A stretch of DNA of 64,000 nt, taken from an uncultured Flavobacteriaceae bacterium. Its GTDB lineage: Bacteria > Bacteroidota > Bacteroidia > Flavobacteriales > Flavobacteriaceae. A model generated the notes under the pieces. That model was not told the origin of the DNA, ran no database searches, and worked only from the letters and a program-made list of their open reading frames with translations. The position numbers were made by a program, and so were the translations under genes. The stretch is from positions 62,001-126,000 of the forward strand of contig CANLCJ010000002.1 in the NCBI GenBank assembly GCA_947489085.1. The letters run 5' to 3'. This document shows, piece after piece, positions 16,990 through 26,178 of this stretch (its first letter is position 1; the number at the start of each line of letters is the position of its first letter).

Positions 16990-18546
16990 ATGGTAAAAGA
17001 GATACAACTGCGGGTGGCGCTTAAAGAAGAGCGTATCGAAGATATACTTGTTAAAAAAGCAGCTATAAAATTAGCCGTTAGTAGCGCTACAATTAGTGGG
17101 GTTAAAATATTAAGAAAATCTATAGACGCAAGATCATCAAAAATTATTTTTAACTATAAAGTTGCTGTTTATATCAACGAAGCACTCCCAAAAACCTCCA
17201 ATTACCAATTTAACTATAAGGATGTATCTCATGCAAAACCAATACACATTATTGGTTTTGGTCCAGCTGGCATGTATGCTGCCCTGCGTTGCATAGAATT
17301 AGGTTTTAAACCTATTGTTTTAGAACGTGGTAAAGACGTGCAAAACAGACGCCGAGACTTGAAAGCTATTAATAGAGATCACTTGGTTAACGAAGACTCT
17401 AATTATTGTTTTGGTGAAGGTGGCGCAGGCACTTATAGCGACGGAAAATTATACACCAGAAGCCTAAAACGAGGAGATGTACGTCGTATTTTTGAAAATT
17501 TAGTTTACCATGGCGCTACAGATCAAATTTTGGTAGATGCACACCCCCATATTGGTACAAATAAGCTCCCTAAAGTGGTTCAAAATATTCGCGAAACTAT
17601 TTTAAATTACGGTGGAGAAATACATTTTGAAACTCGAGTTACCGATTTCATATTAAAAAACAAAGCCATAAAAGCCATTCTAACACTAGACGGTAAAGAG
17701 CTTATTGTCGATAAGGTTATTTTGGCCACAGGGCATTCTGCAAGAGATATTTTCTCATTATTACACAAAAAGCATATTGCAATAGAAGCCAAGTCTTTCG
17801 CCATGGGTGTTCGAGCAGAGCACCCGCAGCATATTATAGATGGCATTCAATACCATTGCTCTGGAGAGCGGCACGAATTACTACCCGCTGCCTCTTACAG
17901 TCTGGTAGAACAAATTAAAAACAGAGGTGTATATTCGTTTTGCATGTGCCCTGGAGGCTTTATCGTTCCTGCCGCCACTGCTAATGGAGAGGTTGTAGTT
18001 AATGGCATGTCTCCATCTAAACGTAACAATACTTTTGCAAACTCGGGCATAGTTGTAGAAATTGATGTAAATCAAGACATTCCCAAATACGAAAAATTTG
18101 GCCCTCTTAAAGGCTTAGAATATCAAAAAGACTTGGAACGTTTGGCCTATACCGCTGGTGGTAGAAGTCAGGTTGCCCCCGCGCAACGGTTAACAGATTT
18201 TGTTGAAGGTAAACTGTCTGAATCTTTAAACGATACCTCATATCAGCCAGGTTTAAAATCTGCACCACTACACTCCCTATTTCCTAAATTTATAGGTAGT
18301 CGCCTGCGTAAAGGCTTCGAAAGCTTTGGCAGGAAAATGAAAGGGTATTATACCAGCGAAGCCAATATTATCGGGGTAGAATCTAGAACCTCATCGCCTG
18401 TGTCTATACCTAGAACTGCAACATTACAACATCCCGAAATCTCAAATCTTTTCCCTTGTGGAGAAGGAGGTGGTTACGCTGGCGGTATTGTATCTGCTGC
18501 TATGGATGGCGAACGTTGTGCCGAAGCTGCTACAAATGCCATTTAG
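16990..18546 (+). CDS. FAD-dependent oxidoreductase (COG2509-like)
   Basis: A 518-residue flavoprotein. After a ~90-residue N-terminal domain typical of this family, the dinucleotide-binding loop IIGFGPAGMYAALRCIELG and FKPIVLER appear. Further signatures are YCFGEGGAGTYSDGKLYTRS, VDAHPHIGTNKL, VILATGHSARDIF, YSFCMCPGGFIVPAAT and FPCGEGGGYAGGIVSAAMDG at the C-terminus. It is common in Bacteroidota, and its reaction is not established. It stands 73 bases after the esterase gene and before fabD, with no clear operon partner. Confidence 0.85.
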   Translation: MVKEIQLRVALKEERIEDILVKKAAIKLAVSSATISGVKILRKSIDARSSKIIFNYKVAVYINEALPKTSNYQFNYKDVSHAKPIHIIGFGPAGMYAALRCIELGFKPIVLERGKDVQNRRRDLKAINRDHLVNEDSNYCFGEGGAGTYSDGKLYTRSLKRGDVRRIFENLVYHGATDQILVDAHPHIGTNKLPKVVQNIRETILNYGGEIHFETRVTDFILKNKAIKAILTLDGKELIVDKVILATGHSARDIFSLLHKKHIAIEAKSFAMGVRAEHPQHIIDGIQYHCSGERHELLPAASYSLVEQIKNRGVYSFCMCPGGFIVPAATANGEVVVNGMSPSKRNNTFANSGIVVEIDVNQDIPKYEKFGPLKGLEYQKDLERLAYTAGGRSQVAPAQRLTDFVEGKLSESLNDTSYQPGLKSAPLHSLFPKFIGSRLRKGFESFGRKMKGYYTSEANIIGVESRTSSPVSIPRTATLQHPEISNLFPCGEGGGYAGGIVSAAMDGERCAEAATNAI

Positions 18547-18641
18547 TTGTAATTTTATTGTTATTTTTACCGCTCTAAATGTATTACACGAATAAACCTG
18601 TGCTTTAAAACAGCAATAGGTAAGACATAATTATTAAAAAC

Positions 18642-19535
18642 ATGAAAGCATATATATTTCCAGGGCAAGGTGCTCAATTTTCTGGTATGGGCTTAGACCT
18701 CTATGAAAATTCTCCCCTAGCTCAAGACCTATTCGAGCAAGCTAATAATATTTTAGATTTTTCTATTACAGATACTATGTTCGAGGGTTCTGCGGAAGAT
18801 TTAAAAGAAACAAAAGTAACGCAACCTGCCATATTTTTACATTCTGTTATATTAGCTAAAATCTTAGGAGATAGTTTTAAACCAGATGTTGTTGCAGGGC
18901 ACTCTCTAGGCGAATTTTCGGCTTTAGTAGCAAACGGCACTCTCACTTTCGAAGATGGTTTAAAACTTGTATCGCAAAGGGCTTTGGCTATGCAAAAAGC
19001 CTGTGAACTACGACCAAGCACTATGGCTGCCGTTTTAGGTTTAGAAGATGCTGTTGTAGAAAACGTATGTAAAACTACAGAGGGTATTGTGGTAGCCGCA
19101 AACTATAATTGCCCGGGGCAATTGGTTATTTCTGGCGAAATAGAAGCTATAAATAAGGCCTGTGAAACGCTAAAAGCTGAAGGTGCACGTCGCGCTTTAG
19201 TATTACCTGTAGGCGGTGCATTTCATTCCCCCTTAATGGAGCCAGCACGAGAAGAATTAGCTGCCGCGATAGAAAACACCACATTTAATACACCAAACTG
19301 CCCAATATATCAAAATGTAACTGCTAGTGCTGTTAACGATAATGCTGCAATTAAAAACAATTTAATAGCGCAACTTACAGCCCCTGTAAAGTGGACACAA
19401 TCTGTACAACAGATGATTGCAGATGGCACAACACACTTTACTGAAGTTGGCCCAGGGAAAGTATTGCAAGGCCTAGTGAAAAAGATAGATAGATCGGCGC
19501 AAACCGCTTCTGCAACTTTTGAAGCCGTATCCTAA
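18642..19535 (+). CDS. fabD: Malonyl-CoA:ACP transacylase
   Basis: Transfers malonate from CoA to acyl carrier protein for fatty-acid synthesis. The 297 residues show FPGQGAQFSGMG at the N-terminus, the nucleophile serine in VAGHSLGEFSALVA (about residue 90), and the catalytic histidine in GGAFHSPLMEPAREEL (about residue 197), with FTEVGPGKVLQGLVKKI at the end. Its stop codon is one base before the lspA ATG, so the two genes are coupled. Confidence 0.95.
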   Translation: MKAYIFPGQGAQFSGMGLDLYENSPLAQDLFEQANNILDFSITDTMFEGSAEDLKETKVTQPAIFLHSVILAKILGDSFKPDVVAGHSLGEFSALVANGTLTFEDGLKLVSQRALAMQKACELRPSTMAAVLGLEDAVVENVCKTTEGIVVAANYNCPGQLVISGEIEAINKACETLKAEGARRALVLPVGGAFHSPLMEPAREELAAAIENTTFNTPNCPIYQNVTASAVNDNAAIKNNLIAQLTAPVKWTQSVQQMIADGTTHFTEVGPGKVLQGLVKKIDRSAQTASATFEAVS

Positions 19536-19536
19536 A

Positions 19537-20040
19537 ATGAAACTTACCCGCAAACATATTTTTATAGGTATTACAATAATACTTACTGTTGCTTTCGATC
19601 AAATTTCTAAGGTTATAGTAAGAACTCATGTAGAACCAGGCTCAGTAAGCCCTATTATTGGCGATTTTTTTCAGCTTATGAACGTTGAAAACACAGGTGC
19701 ATTTCTAGGTATGGGTAGCGACCTTAACCCCACTATTAAACTCATAGTATTACTTATTTTACCTGTTGTTGTGTTAGGTTTAGTATTGAGACATATTTTA
19801 AAAGATAAAACCTTAGACAACTGGTCTTTATTTGCCTTTTCTAGCATAATAGGTGGCGGTATTGCTAATGTTTACGACAGGTTTGCTTACGGCAGTGTTA
19901 CAGATTTTCTATATCTAAGACTTACTGATGTACTTAGAACAGGAATTTTTAATCTCGCTGATATTTCTGTAACCACTGGTATGCTTATACTTGTATTTAC
20001 AATGTTTACAAAAAAGAAAACAGTGGCAGAATCCTTATAA
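19537..20040 (+). CDS. lspA: Lipoprotein signal peptidase (signal peptidase II)
   Basis: An inner-membrane aspartyl protease that cleaves prolipoproteins. The start is ATG 19537 (MKLTRKHIFIGITIILTV), one base after the fabD stop; an upstream TTG at 19519 would lie inside fabD. Four membrane helices are visible. The catalytic aspartates are in ANVYDRFAYGSVTDF and FNLADISVTTG, and the conserved asparagine in MNVENTGAFLG. Length 167 is normal. Substrates include the lipoproteins seen in this window. Confidence 0.93.
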   Translation: MKLTRKHIFIGITIILTVAFDQISKVIVRTHVEPGSVSPIIGDFFQLMNVENTGAFLGMGSDLNPTIKLIVLLILPVVVLGLVLRHILKDKTLDNWSLFAFSSIIGGGIANVYDRFAYGSVTDFLYLRLTDVLRTGIFNLADISVTTGMLILVFTMFTKKKTVAESL

Positions 20041-20065
20041 CCTATTCTGCTCAATCTGTAAATAA

Positions 20066-20103
20066 AAAAAGGTGCTATGTTACATTTAACATAGCACCTT
20101 TTT
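20066..20103. terminator. Bidirectional terminator between lspA and galE
   Basis: Perfect 17-base arms (20066-20082 and 20087-20103) with the loop CATT and A/T tracts on both sides separate the convergent lspA and galE genes. Confidence 0.93.
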
Positions 20104-20122
20104 GAGTTGTATTATAATTGAG

Positions 20123-21142
20123 CTATCCTCTTACTTTTTGTTCCCACTTCCATGCAGAGCGCATGGCATCGTCTAAACTCAATTCCGTTTTCCAGCCAAG
20201 TTCATTATTTGCTTTATTTGTATCTGCATAAGCAGATATAATATCGCCTTCTCGTCTACCTACTATCTTATAATTTAATTTTTTACCAGAAACACGCTCA
20301 AAAGCGTCTACTACTTCCAGTACAGAGCTGCCTTTACCTGTGCCTAAGTTAAAGGTTTCGTAATTCGATTTGTTTTTATTTTGCAATAACCTGTTTAATG
20401 CTACAACATGCGCTTTAGCCAAATCTACAACGTGAATATAATCTCTTATACAAGTGCCGTCTGGCGTAGGGTAATCGTCTCCAAAAACAGATAATTGTGC
20501 TCTTAAGCCTATACCCGTTTGTGTAATAAACGGCACCAAGTTTTGAGGCACACCTATAGGTAATTCGCCTATGTTGGCTGATTCGTGAGACCCAACTGGA
20601 TTAAAATAACGCAGGGCTATAGCCTTTAGGTTGGGTTCTACTTTACATGTATCTTTAATAATTTCCTCTCCTATTTGTTTGGTATTTCCGTAAGGCGACT
20701 CTGCTTGCTTTACAGGTGCGTTTTCAGTTATTGGCAATTCATCTGCCTGTCCATAAACAGTACAGGACGAACTAAAAATAAAACTAGCCGCTGGCAATTT
20801 TTTTAATTCTTTAAGAATATAAACCAACGTGCTTATGTTGTTTTCGTAGTATAACAAAGGGTTTTCAACACTTTCTCCTACAGCTTTACTCGCAGCAAAG
20901 TGTATTACTCCTGTAATCGTGTTATGTTTTGCAAAAAATGCTTCAACACCAGCCTTATGCTTTAAATCTAGTTTCTCAAAAAGAGGCTGTTTCCCTGTAA
21001 TGGCTGTAATACCTTCTAACACTTTTTCAGAAGAGTTAGATAAATCGTCGATAATTACAACTTCGTAACCTTCATTTTGAAGTTCTACAACGGTGTGAGA
21101 CCCTATAAACCCCAATCCACCAGTAACTAATATTTTATCCAT
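20123..21142 (-). CDS. galE: UDP-glucose 4-epimerase
   Basis: An NAD-dependent short-chain epimerase interconverting UDP-glucose and UDP-galactose (or the N-acetyl forms). The 339 residues contain GGLGFIGSHTVVELQNEGYE (Rossmann loop), FAASKAVGESVENPL, SSSCTVYGQ, the catalytic tyrosine/lysine pair in SPYGNTKQIGEEI, and DYIHVVDLAKAH. Its start lies 8 bases inside the end of the aminotransferase gene upstream. The pair probably makes activated sugars for LPS or capsule. Confidence 0.92.
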   Translation of the reverse strand: MDKILVTGGLGFIGSHTVVELQNEGYEVVIIDDLSNSSEKVLEGITAITGKQPLFEKLDLKHKAGVEAFFAKHNTITGVIHFAASKAVGESVENPLLYYENNISTLVYILKELKKLPAASFIFSSSCTVYGQADELPITENAPVKQAESPYGNTKQIGEEIIKDTCKVEPNLKAIALRYFNPVGSHESANIGELPIGVPQNLVPFITQTGIGLRAQLSVFGDDYPTPDGTCIRDYIHVVDLAKAHVVALNRLLQNKNKSNYETFNLGTGKGSSVLEVVDAFERVSGKKLNYKIVGRREGDIISAYADTNKANNELGWKTELSLDDAMRSAWKWEQKVRG

Positions 21143-22292
21143 TTAAGAACTTTATAATTGTTGATGTTATATATTCAATTTGTTCGTTATCTAGCTCGGT
21201 ATGCATTGGCAAAGCAATAACTTCTTGTACTAAAGTGTTAGTTACAGGAAAATCGGCTTCGTTATACCTCTTGTCTAAATACGCTTTCTGCTTGTGCAAA
21301 GGTATTGGGTAATACACACCGCAAGGAATGCCCTGTTCCTGCAAATGTGCCACCAATGCATCTCTTTGTCCGCCTAATACACGTAAAGTATACTGGTGAA
21401 ATACATGGCAATCGCAACTGTCGCAAATTCCACCTTCGCAACCGTTAGAAATTTTAGGCGTAACAAGCTGCGGTACCGATTTTAAAATAGTTGTATATGT
21501 TCTAGCTGCATTTTGTCTTGCGCGATTGTATGCATCTAGCTTTGGTAATTTGGCACTTAATACTGCTGCCTGGATGCTATCTAAACGAGAGTTAACACCC
21601 ACAACATCATGATGGTAACGTTTGTACATTCCATGATTAACTATGCCTCGTATGGTATGGGCTAAATCGTCGTTATTTGTAAAAATTGCACCACCATCTC
21701 CATAACAACCTAGATTTTTGGATGGAAAAAACGATGTTGCGCCAACATCTCCTATTGTTCCTGCCTTTGCTTTTGTAGCATCTTTAAACCTGTAATTTGC
21801 TCCTATAGCTTGTGCATTATCTTCTATAACATATAGGTTATGTGCTTTAGCCAGCTCTAAAATAGCTTCCATATCGGCACACTGACCAAACAAATGCACT
21901 GGTACTATCGCTTTAGTTTTAGGCGTTATGGCGTTTTTAATAGCCTCTATGTTAATGTTAAAATCATCTGTATTTACATCTACCAAAACAGGGGTTAAAT
22001 TTAACAAGGCAATAACTTCTACTGTAGCTGCAAATGTAAAATCTGCTGTAATTACCTCGTCTCCTGGCTTAAGCCCTAAACCCATCATTGCAATTTGAAG
22101 CGCATCTGTACCGTTTGCACATGGTATCACGTGCTTTACATTTAAATAAGTCTCTAATTGTTTTTGAAATTCGTGAACTTTAGGTCCATTTATAAATGCA
22201 GTATTTTCAATCACTTCATTAATCGAATTGTTTACAACATCTTTTATTGCGTTGTATTGACCCTTAAGGTCTACCATTTGTATTTTCTTCAT
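21135..22292 (-). CDS. DegT/DnrJ/EryC1/StrS sugar aminotransferase
   Basis: A PLP-dependent aminotransferase acting on nucleotide-linked keto sugars. The 385 residues show IPCANGTDALQIAMMGLGL, VIEDNAQAIGANY (PLP-binding Asp) and SFFPSKNLGCYGDGGAIFTN, where the lysine forms the Schiff base. A cysteine-rich insert (GCEGGICDSCDCHVFHQYT, about residue 290) is seen in WbpE/WlbC-type subfamilies, which make amino sugars for O-antigen. It overlaps galE by 8 bases in one operon. The exact sugar is not deducible. Confidence 0.9.
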   Translation of the reverse strand: MKKIQMVDLKGQYNAIKDVVNNSINEVIENTAFINGPKVHEFQKQLETYLNVKHVIPCANGTDALQIAMMGLGLKPGDEVITADFTFAATVEVIALLNLTPVLVDVNTDDFNINIEAIKNAITPKTKAIVPVHLFGQCADMEAILELAKAHNLYVIEDNAQAIGANYRFKDATKAKAGTIGDVGATSFFPSKNLGCYGDGGAIFTNNDDLAHTIRGIVNHGMYKRYHHDVVGVNSRLDSIQAAVLSAKLPKLDAYNRARQNAARTYTTILKSVPQLVTPKISNGCEGGICDSCDCHVFHQYTLRVLGGQRDALVAHLQEQGIPCGVYYPIPLHKQKAYLDKRYNEADFPVTNTLVQEVIALPMHTELDNEQIEYITSTIIKFLNG

Positions 22293-22446
22293 TTTTAAAA
22301 TTTGAAGGTCAACCGTTTACAAAATCTAAGACCTCATTTAAACGTCTATAAGAGCTTAGCTTCTTAAAGACAAAACTACAAAATTCATATATGTAAGCTG
22401 TATAATTCTTTTAAGAAATGTATTTTAGCACGAAACATGTTTAAGC

Positions 22447-23685
22447 TTGAATTTTATTTATAACATTGGTATTCGTTTTACAGGTTTTATTTTAAAATGT
22501 ATTGCTCCTTTCAATAAAAAAATAAAACAGGGTGTACATGGTCGCTCTAAAACATTTAAACAATTAGAGGAACATATTACTCCTAAAGATAAGGTCCTTT
22601 GGTTTCATTGTGCTTCATTGGGCGAATACGAACAAGGACTACCTGTTTTTGAAGCTTTAAGGGCACACTACAAAACACATAAAATTGTTTTAAGTTTTTT
22701 CTCTCCTTCGGGATATACCATTAGAAAAAATACGCCTATAGCAGATGTTGTAGTGTACCTCCCCATGGACAGCACACACAATGCGGGTAGATTTATTGAT
22801 TTTTTAAATCCTGAACTGAGTATTTTTGTAAAGTACGATATATGGCCAAATTACCTCCAAGCATTAAAACAACGAAATTTAAAGGCCATTCTAATTTCTG
22901 CTGCCTTTAGAAAACCACAAATTTATTTTAAACCCTATGGGCGTTTTTTTAAAAACGCATTATTTGCTTTCCAACATATCTTTACACAAAATAAAGCTTC
23001 TCAAGTGTTGCTAGAATCTATTGGTTATAATGCCACAACCGTAACTGGAGATACCAGATACGATCGGGTTTCTAACCAATTAACCCAAGATAACATTCTA
23101 GATTTTGTAGCTAAATTTAAAACGGACAAACTGTGCATTGTTGTGGGGAGCTCCTGGCCAGAAGACCATAGTTTATTTTTAAATTTTATTAATGCAAACT
23201 CTAATGTAGATGTAAAATACATTATTGCACCTCATGCAATAAAAGCCAACCAAATCGAAACATTTAGATCTAAACTAAACGCAAAAACCATTTTGTTTTC
23301 TGAAATAGAAACCGATACTGTTTTAAAAGATTATAAGGTATTGGTTATAGATACTATAGGTTTACTTTCTAAAATATACAGTTATGCAGATATTGCTTAT
23401 GTTGGTGGCGCCATGGGAACAACAGGTTTACATAACACATTAGAACCTGCTGTATTTGGTGTACCTATTATTATAGGTAATAACTACGATAAATTTCCCG
23501 AAGCCAAAGCTTTAATCGAGAATGGAGGCATGTTTGCTGTTAAAGATCAAAGCGCATTTAATAGCATTATCGATAATTTGATTTCTAAAAGTGACTTCCG
23601 TTTAACTGCAGGGTCTAAAAACAAAATGTTTGTAGAAGAAAACAAGGGAGCTGTCATCCAAATACTGGACTATCTGCGTATATAA
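22447..23685 (+). CDS. waaA: 3-deoxy-D-manno-octulosonic acid (Kdo) transferase
   Basis: A membrane-associated glycosyltransferase adding Kdo to lipid A precursors. The start codon is TTG at 22447; the ATG at 22437 is out of frame, and the resulting N-terminus (MNFIYNIGIRFTGFILK) fits the family. Hallmarks are FHCASLGEYEQGLPVFEAL, VLSFFSPSGYTIRKN, KYDIWPNYLQAL and, in the GT-B C-terminal half, AYVGGAMGTTGLHNTLEPAVFG. At 412 residues it is full length. It is divergent from the nucleotide-sugar pair, all of it consistent with envelope synthesis. Confidence 0.93.
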   Translation: MNFIYNIGIRFTGFILKCIAPFNKKIKQGVHGRSKTFKQLEEHITPKDKVLWFHCASLGEYEQGLPVFEALRAHYKTHKIVLSFFSPSGYTIRKNTPIADVVVYLPMDSTHNAGRFIDFLNPELSIFVKYDIWPNYLQALKQRNLKAILISAAFRKPQIYFKPYGRFFKNALFAFQHIFTQNKASQVLLESIGYNATTVTGDTRYDRVSNQLTQDNILDFVAKFKTDKLCIVVGSSWPEDHSLFLNFINANSNVDVKYIIAPHAIKANQIETFRSKLNAKTILFSEIETDTVLKDYKVLVIDTIGLLSKIYSYADIAYVGGAMGTTGLHNTLEPAVFGVPIIIGNNYDKFPEAKALIENGGMFAVKDQSAFNSIIDNLISKSDFRLTAGSKNKMFVEENKGAVIQILDYLRI

Positions 23686-23771
23686 ATCGTTTTTCTGCAA
23701 AAAAATTAAGAAAAACGATGCAGGTTTAATTTAACTGATTAAATTGTGCATCTGAATAATTAACACTAAAA

Positions 23772-24212
23772 ATGAGAAAAATGAGAAAATTAATCTTAGG
23801 ATCGGCTTTATTATTAGCCATGAGTGCCTCTTTTACATCTTGTAGAGATGCTAAAAAAGCAGAAAACGCTATTCAAGAGACTGCCAACGATGCAGTTGAA
23901 GCTACAAAAGAAGCTGCAAAGTCTGCTGGCGAAGCTGTAGATAACGCTGCTACCGCTACAAAAGAAGCTGCGGAAAACATGGCTGAAAAAACAGGTGAAG
24001 CTGTTGAAAGTGCTGTAGACGCTGCTGGAAATGCAGTAAACACTGCTAAGGCTAAGGCTGGTGAGGCTGTAGATGCTACGAAAAACGCTGCTGAAGCAAC
24101 TGTAACTAAAGCTACAGATGCTACAAAAAAAGCTGCTAATGATGCTGCTGCTGCACTAGAAAGTGGTGCTAATAAGTTAAAAGATCATGCTGGTCATGGC
24201 CATGAGCACTAA
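23772..24212 (+). CDS. Alanine-rich apolipoprotein-like lipoprotein
   Basis: A 146-residue lipoprotein. The signal peptide ends in the lipobox SFTSC (Cys about residue 24). The mature part is built from imperfect ~11-residue amphipathic repeats rich in Ala, Lys, Glu, Thr and Asp (EAVEATKEAAKSAGEAVD-like), as in LEA-type or apolipoprotein A-like proteins. The C-terminus is histidine-rich (DHAGHGHEH) and could bind metal. Function is unknown; envelope stress protection is a guess. The long helical repeats make recombination-driven length variation likely. Confidence 0.8.
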   Translation: MRKMRKLILGSALLLAMSASFTSCRDAKKAENAIQETANDAVEATKEAAKSAGEAVDNAATATKEAAENMAEKTGEAVESAVDAAGNAVNTAKAKAGEAVDATKNAAEATVTKATDATKKAANDAAAALESGANKLKDHAGHGHEH

Positions 24213-24235
24213 TTAACTGTTGCATTAAAAATACG

Positions 24236-24263
24236 AACCACCTCCAATCGGGGTGGTTTTTTT
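24236..24263 (+). terminator. Terminator after the lipoprotein gene
   Basis: AACCACC (24236-24242) pairs with GGTGGTT (24252-24258), followed by a run of seven T. Confidence 0.8.
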
Positions 24264-24461
24264 GTTTCCTATAATTGCTAAAATTAAAACTTCCAAACAA
24301 GGGGGAGGCTCAATCTTATTAGTACTATCTCTATACGGTACACAACACGAAAAGCTGCGACCATCATGTTGAAATAGCCATACTCTTTTAATTTGGTGTT
24401 AGTCTTGCTCTAGAATATTCATAAAATAAAGTATTTATACCTTCTTGTATTCTCCTAAAAC

Positions 24462-24554
24462 TTAGAATTTCTCAGATGCACCTAACCTTGCGTGCTCTGC
24501 ATTAGCTCCTTTGTAACCTCCCCAAGAGGTATTAAATAAGTTGGAGTCCTTATT
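24462..24554 (-). pseudogene. Possible C-terminal gene fragment downstream of hipA
   Basis: Thirty codons, closed at both ends by stops, read NKDSNLFNTSWGGYKGANAE and then HARLGASEKF. The composition is protein-like but there is no start, and the frame is cut off by the hipA end 20 bases away. It looks like the tail of a gene broken by the arrival of hipBA. The remainder of the 24213-24573 gap shows nothing else. I do not recognise the family. Confidence 0.3.
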
Positions 24555-24573
24555 TCAAAAAACAAAAATAATT

Positions 24574-25833
24574 TTATTCGTAGTCTATTCTAAAAGCCCC
24601 TTCCATCAATTCTACCTCATTTCGTTTTATACCAATTTCATTTGCTATATGTTTCCAATTTTTGACAACCATTAATACTTCAGAAAGTATAGTTTTCATT
24701 TCCTTTTCGCTTAAGCGAAAATACATCCCTACACTTTTTGCCAAATCAAAACTTAAAGCATTATCATCCATATCTATATTTAGAGATAAACCATCTTTCT
24801 CTATGGATGGATTCAAATCATAAGCTGGTGATAAAATCCAACCTTTATCGGCTAATATAAATCCATGATTTCGCAAATGGTCATCCGTATTAGAAATTGC
24901 TATGTTAAATACGATACGTCTCCAAAGCTGATGCAAATTAGCCTCTATATCTGCACCGTAATTTTCTATAAATTCTACTATTTCGAGATAACTTGATACA
25001 GATTCCTTTATGGTATCTTCGGTATTTCTAGTCATCGTCATAGCAGAAGCAAAGTGAATACGTTTTCCATTGTCCCTATCAAATCGTCTTGTTAAGAATG
25101 TATGATAAGGGCCACTAATCTTCTCTATTTTAGAATCTGCCATTTTTATACCCGCTGCAGTTGCTAATTGATAGGCTAAAAATTCCCAAGCACCTTTATC
25201 AATAGTATCTGTCTTTGATGGGAACTTTGCAATCCAAAGATTCTTTTTGGCATCAAAAATATTTGCCTTGGGTCTCGCTCCGCCTAATGATGAACCCGGT
25301 GCAATCAATACCGCAATCCATTTTCGTACAGCTTCACTTTGGTCACTACTTTCCAATTGTTTAGCAGCTTCCTGTAAATCTCCTAGCGAAGACCACGGTG
25401 GTGTTGGACTATGCACATCATTATCTAAAAATGAGCCGTCCAATTCAGTTTTAAAACGCAAAGCCCCCATTCTACTTTCGTCAAAAACTCCAAGTAAATA
25501 ATCTATTTCATAGAGTGTACGAGCTTTTTCATTATTTGCTCTAGCATCTTGGGCAGCTCTACGTTTCATTAAAGTCTTGCCCCAAGTGTCTGGCATACTA
25601 TCTAAAAAGATTCCAAAATTTTCTTTATTGGTTGGGTATTGAGGGCCTGAGTAAAAATCGATATCTGGGTCTAACAATCTTTGTGCATCGGTTTTTAACC
25701 AATCTTTATTATACTCAAAACTGAACGCCTTTTTTCCTTTGGCAAAATGTGCCGATAATGTTCCTATTAATGTTGGTTCTTCCAGATCTACCCAATCAGC
25801 GAATACATATATGTCAAATTTTCCTCCAGCCAT
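24574..25833 (-). CDS. hipA: HipA-family serine/threonine kinase toxin
   Basis: The toxin of a type II HipBA module; HipA kinases phosphorylate translation factors such as a tRNA synthetase and cause growth arrest. The 419 residues are full length: an N-terminal HipA subdomain with NFGIFLDSMPDTWGKTLM, the regulatory/P-loop segment PGSSLGGARPKANI (about residue 182), the catalytic motif NTDDHLRNHGFI (about residue 316) and the metal-binding LSPAYDLNPS (about residue 337). It follows hipB by 5 bases. It is intact and probably functional. Confidence 0.92.
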   Translation of the reverse strand: MAGGKFDIYVFADWVDLEEPTLIGTLSAHFAKGKKAFSFEYNKDWLKTDAQRLLDPDIDFYSGPQYPTNKENFGIFLDSMPDTWGKTLMKRRAAQDARANNEKARTLYEIDYLLGVFDESRMGALRFKTELDGSFLDNDVHSPTPPWSSLGDLQEAAKQLESSDQSEAVRKWIAVLIAPGSSLGGARPKANIFDAKKNLWIAKFPSKTDTIDKGAWEFLAYQLATAAGIKMADSKIEKISGPYHTFLTRRFDRDNGKRIHFASAMTMTRNTEDTIKESVSSYLEIVEFIENYGADIEANLHQLWRRIVFNIAISNTDDHLRNHGFILADKGWILSPAYDLNPSIEKDGLSLNIDMDDNALSFDLAKSVGMYFRLSEKEMKTILSEVLMVVKNWKHIANEIGIKRNEVELMEGAFRIDYE

Positions 25834-25838
25834 CTTTC

Positions 25839-26126
25839 TTATAATAAATCAAGGTCTTGTAATTTTCTACCAAATTCATCATCAACTGCTAACTTTTTAA
25901 AATCTTCTTCTAGATTCAATACTCTGAATACATTAAAATAAGAGCCTATGGCAACTTTTGGGTCGCCCTTTTCGATTCGATACAATGTAGTCCGATTAAT
26001 GCCAGCTCGTTCTGAAACCTGCTCTGTTGTGAGTTTTCTTCGCTTTCGCGCGAGCCTTATATTCTCGCCCAATTGCTCAAATATCTTCTGATATTTCGGC
26101 AAGAGCACTGCTTTCTTAGAATTCAT
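25839..26126 (-). CDS. hipB: HipB-like HTH antitoxin
   Basis: A 95-residue XRE-type protein: NIRLARKRRKLTTEQVSERA, GINRTTLYRIEKGDPKVAIG, with a C-terminal tail likely to contact the toxin. It is the first gene of the hipBA operon, 5 bases ahead of hipA. Two 20-bp dyads overlap its start codon region and promoter, fitting autorepression by HipB with HipA as co-repressor. Confidence 0.9.
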   Translation of the reverse strand: MNSKKAVLLPKYQKIFEQLGENIRLARKRRKLTTEQVSERAGINRTTLYRIEKGDPKVAIGSYFNVFRVLNLEEDFKKLAVDDEFGRKLQDLDLL

Positions 26127-26127
26127 T

Positions 26128-26178
26128 TTGTTGCATATTTACCACAAATTTAATGTTTTTGTTGATAATATACAACAA
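26128..26178 (-). promoter_or_regulatory. hipBA promoter with two HipB operators
   Basis: Two 20-bp sites share the layout TTGTTG-N8-C(A/C)ACAA: 26128-26147 and 26159-26178, 31 bases apart (about three helical turns). On the minus strand a -7 box TAAATTTG (26145-26152) and a -33 TTG (26173-26175) are 20 bases apart, so the operators overlap the promoter. E. coli HipB also uses 20-bp sites with an 8-base spacer. Confidence 0.7.
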
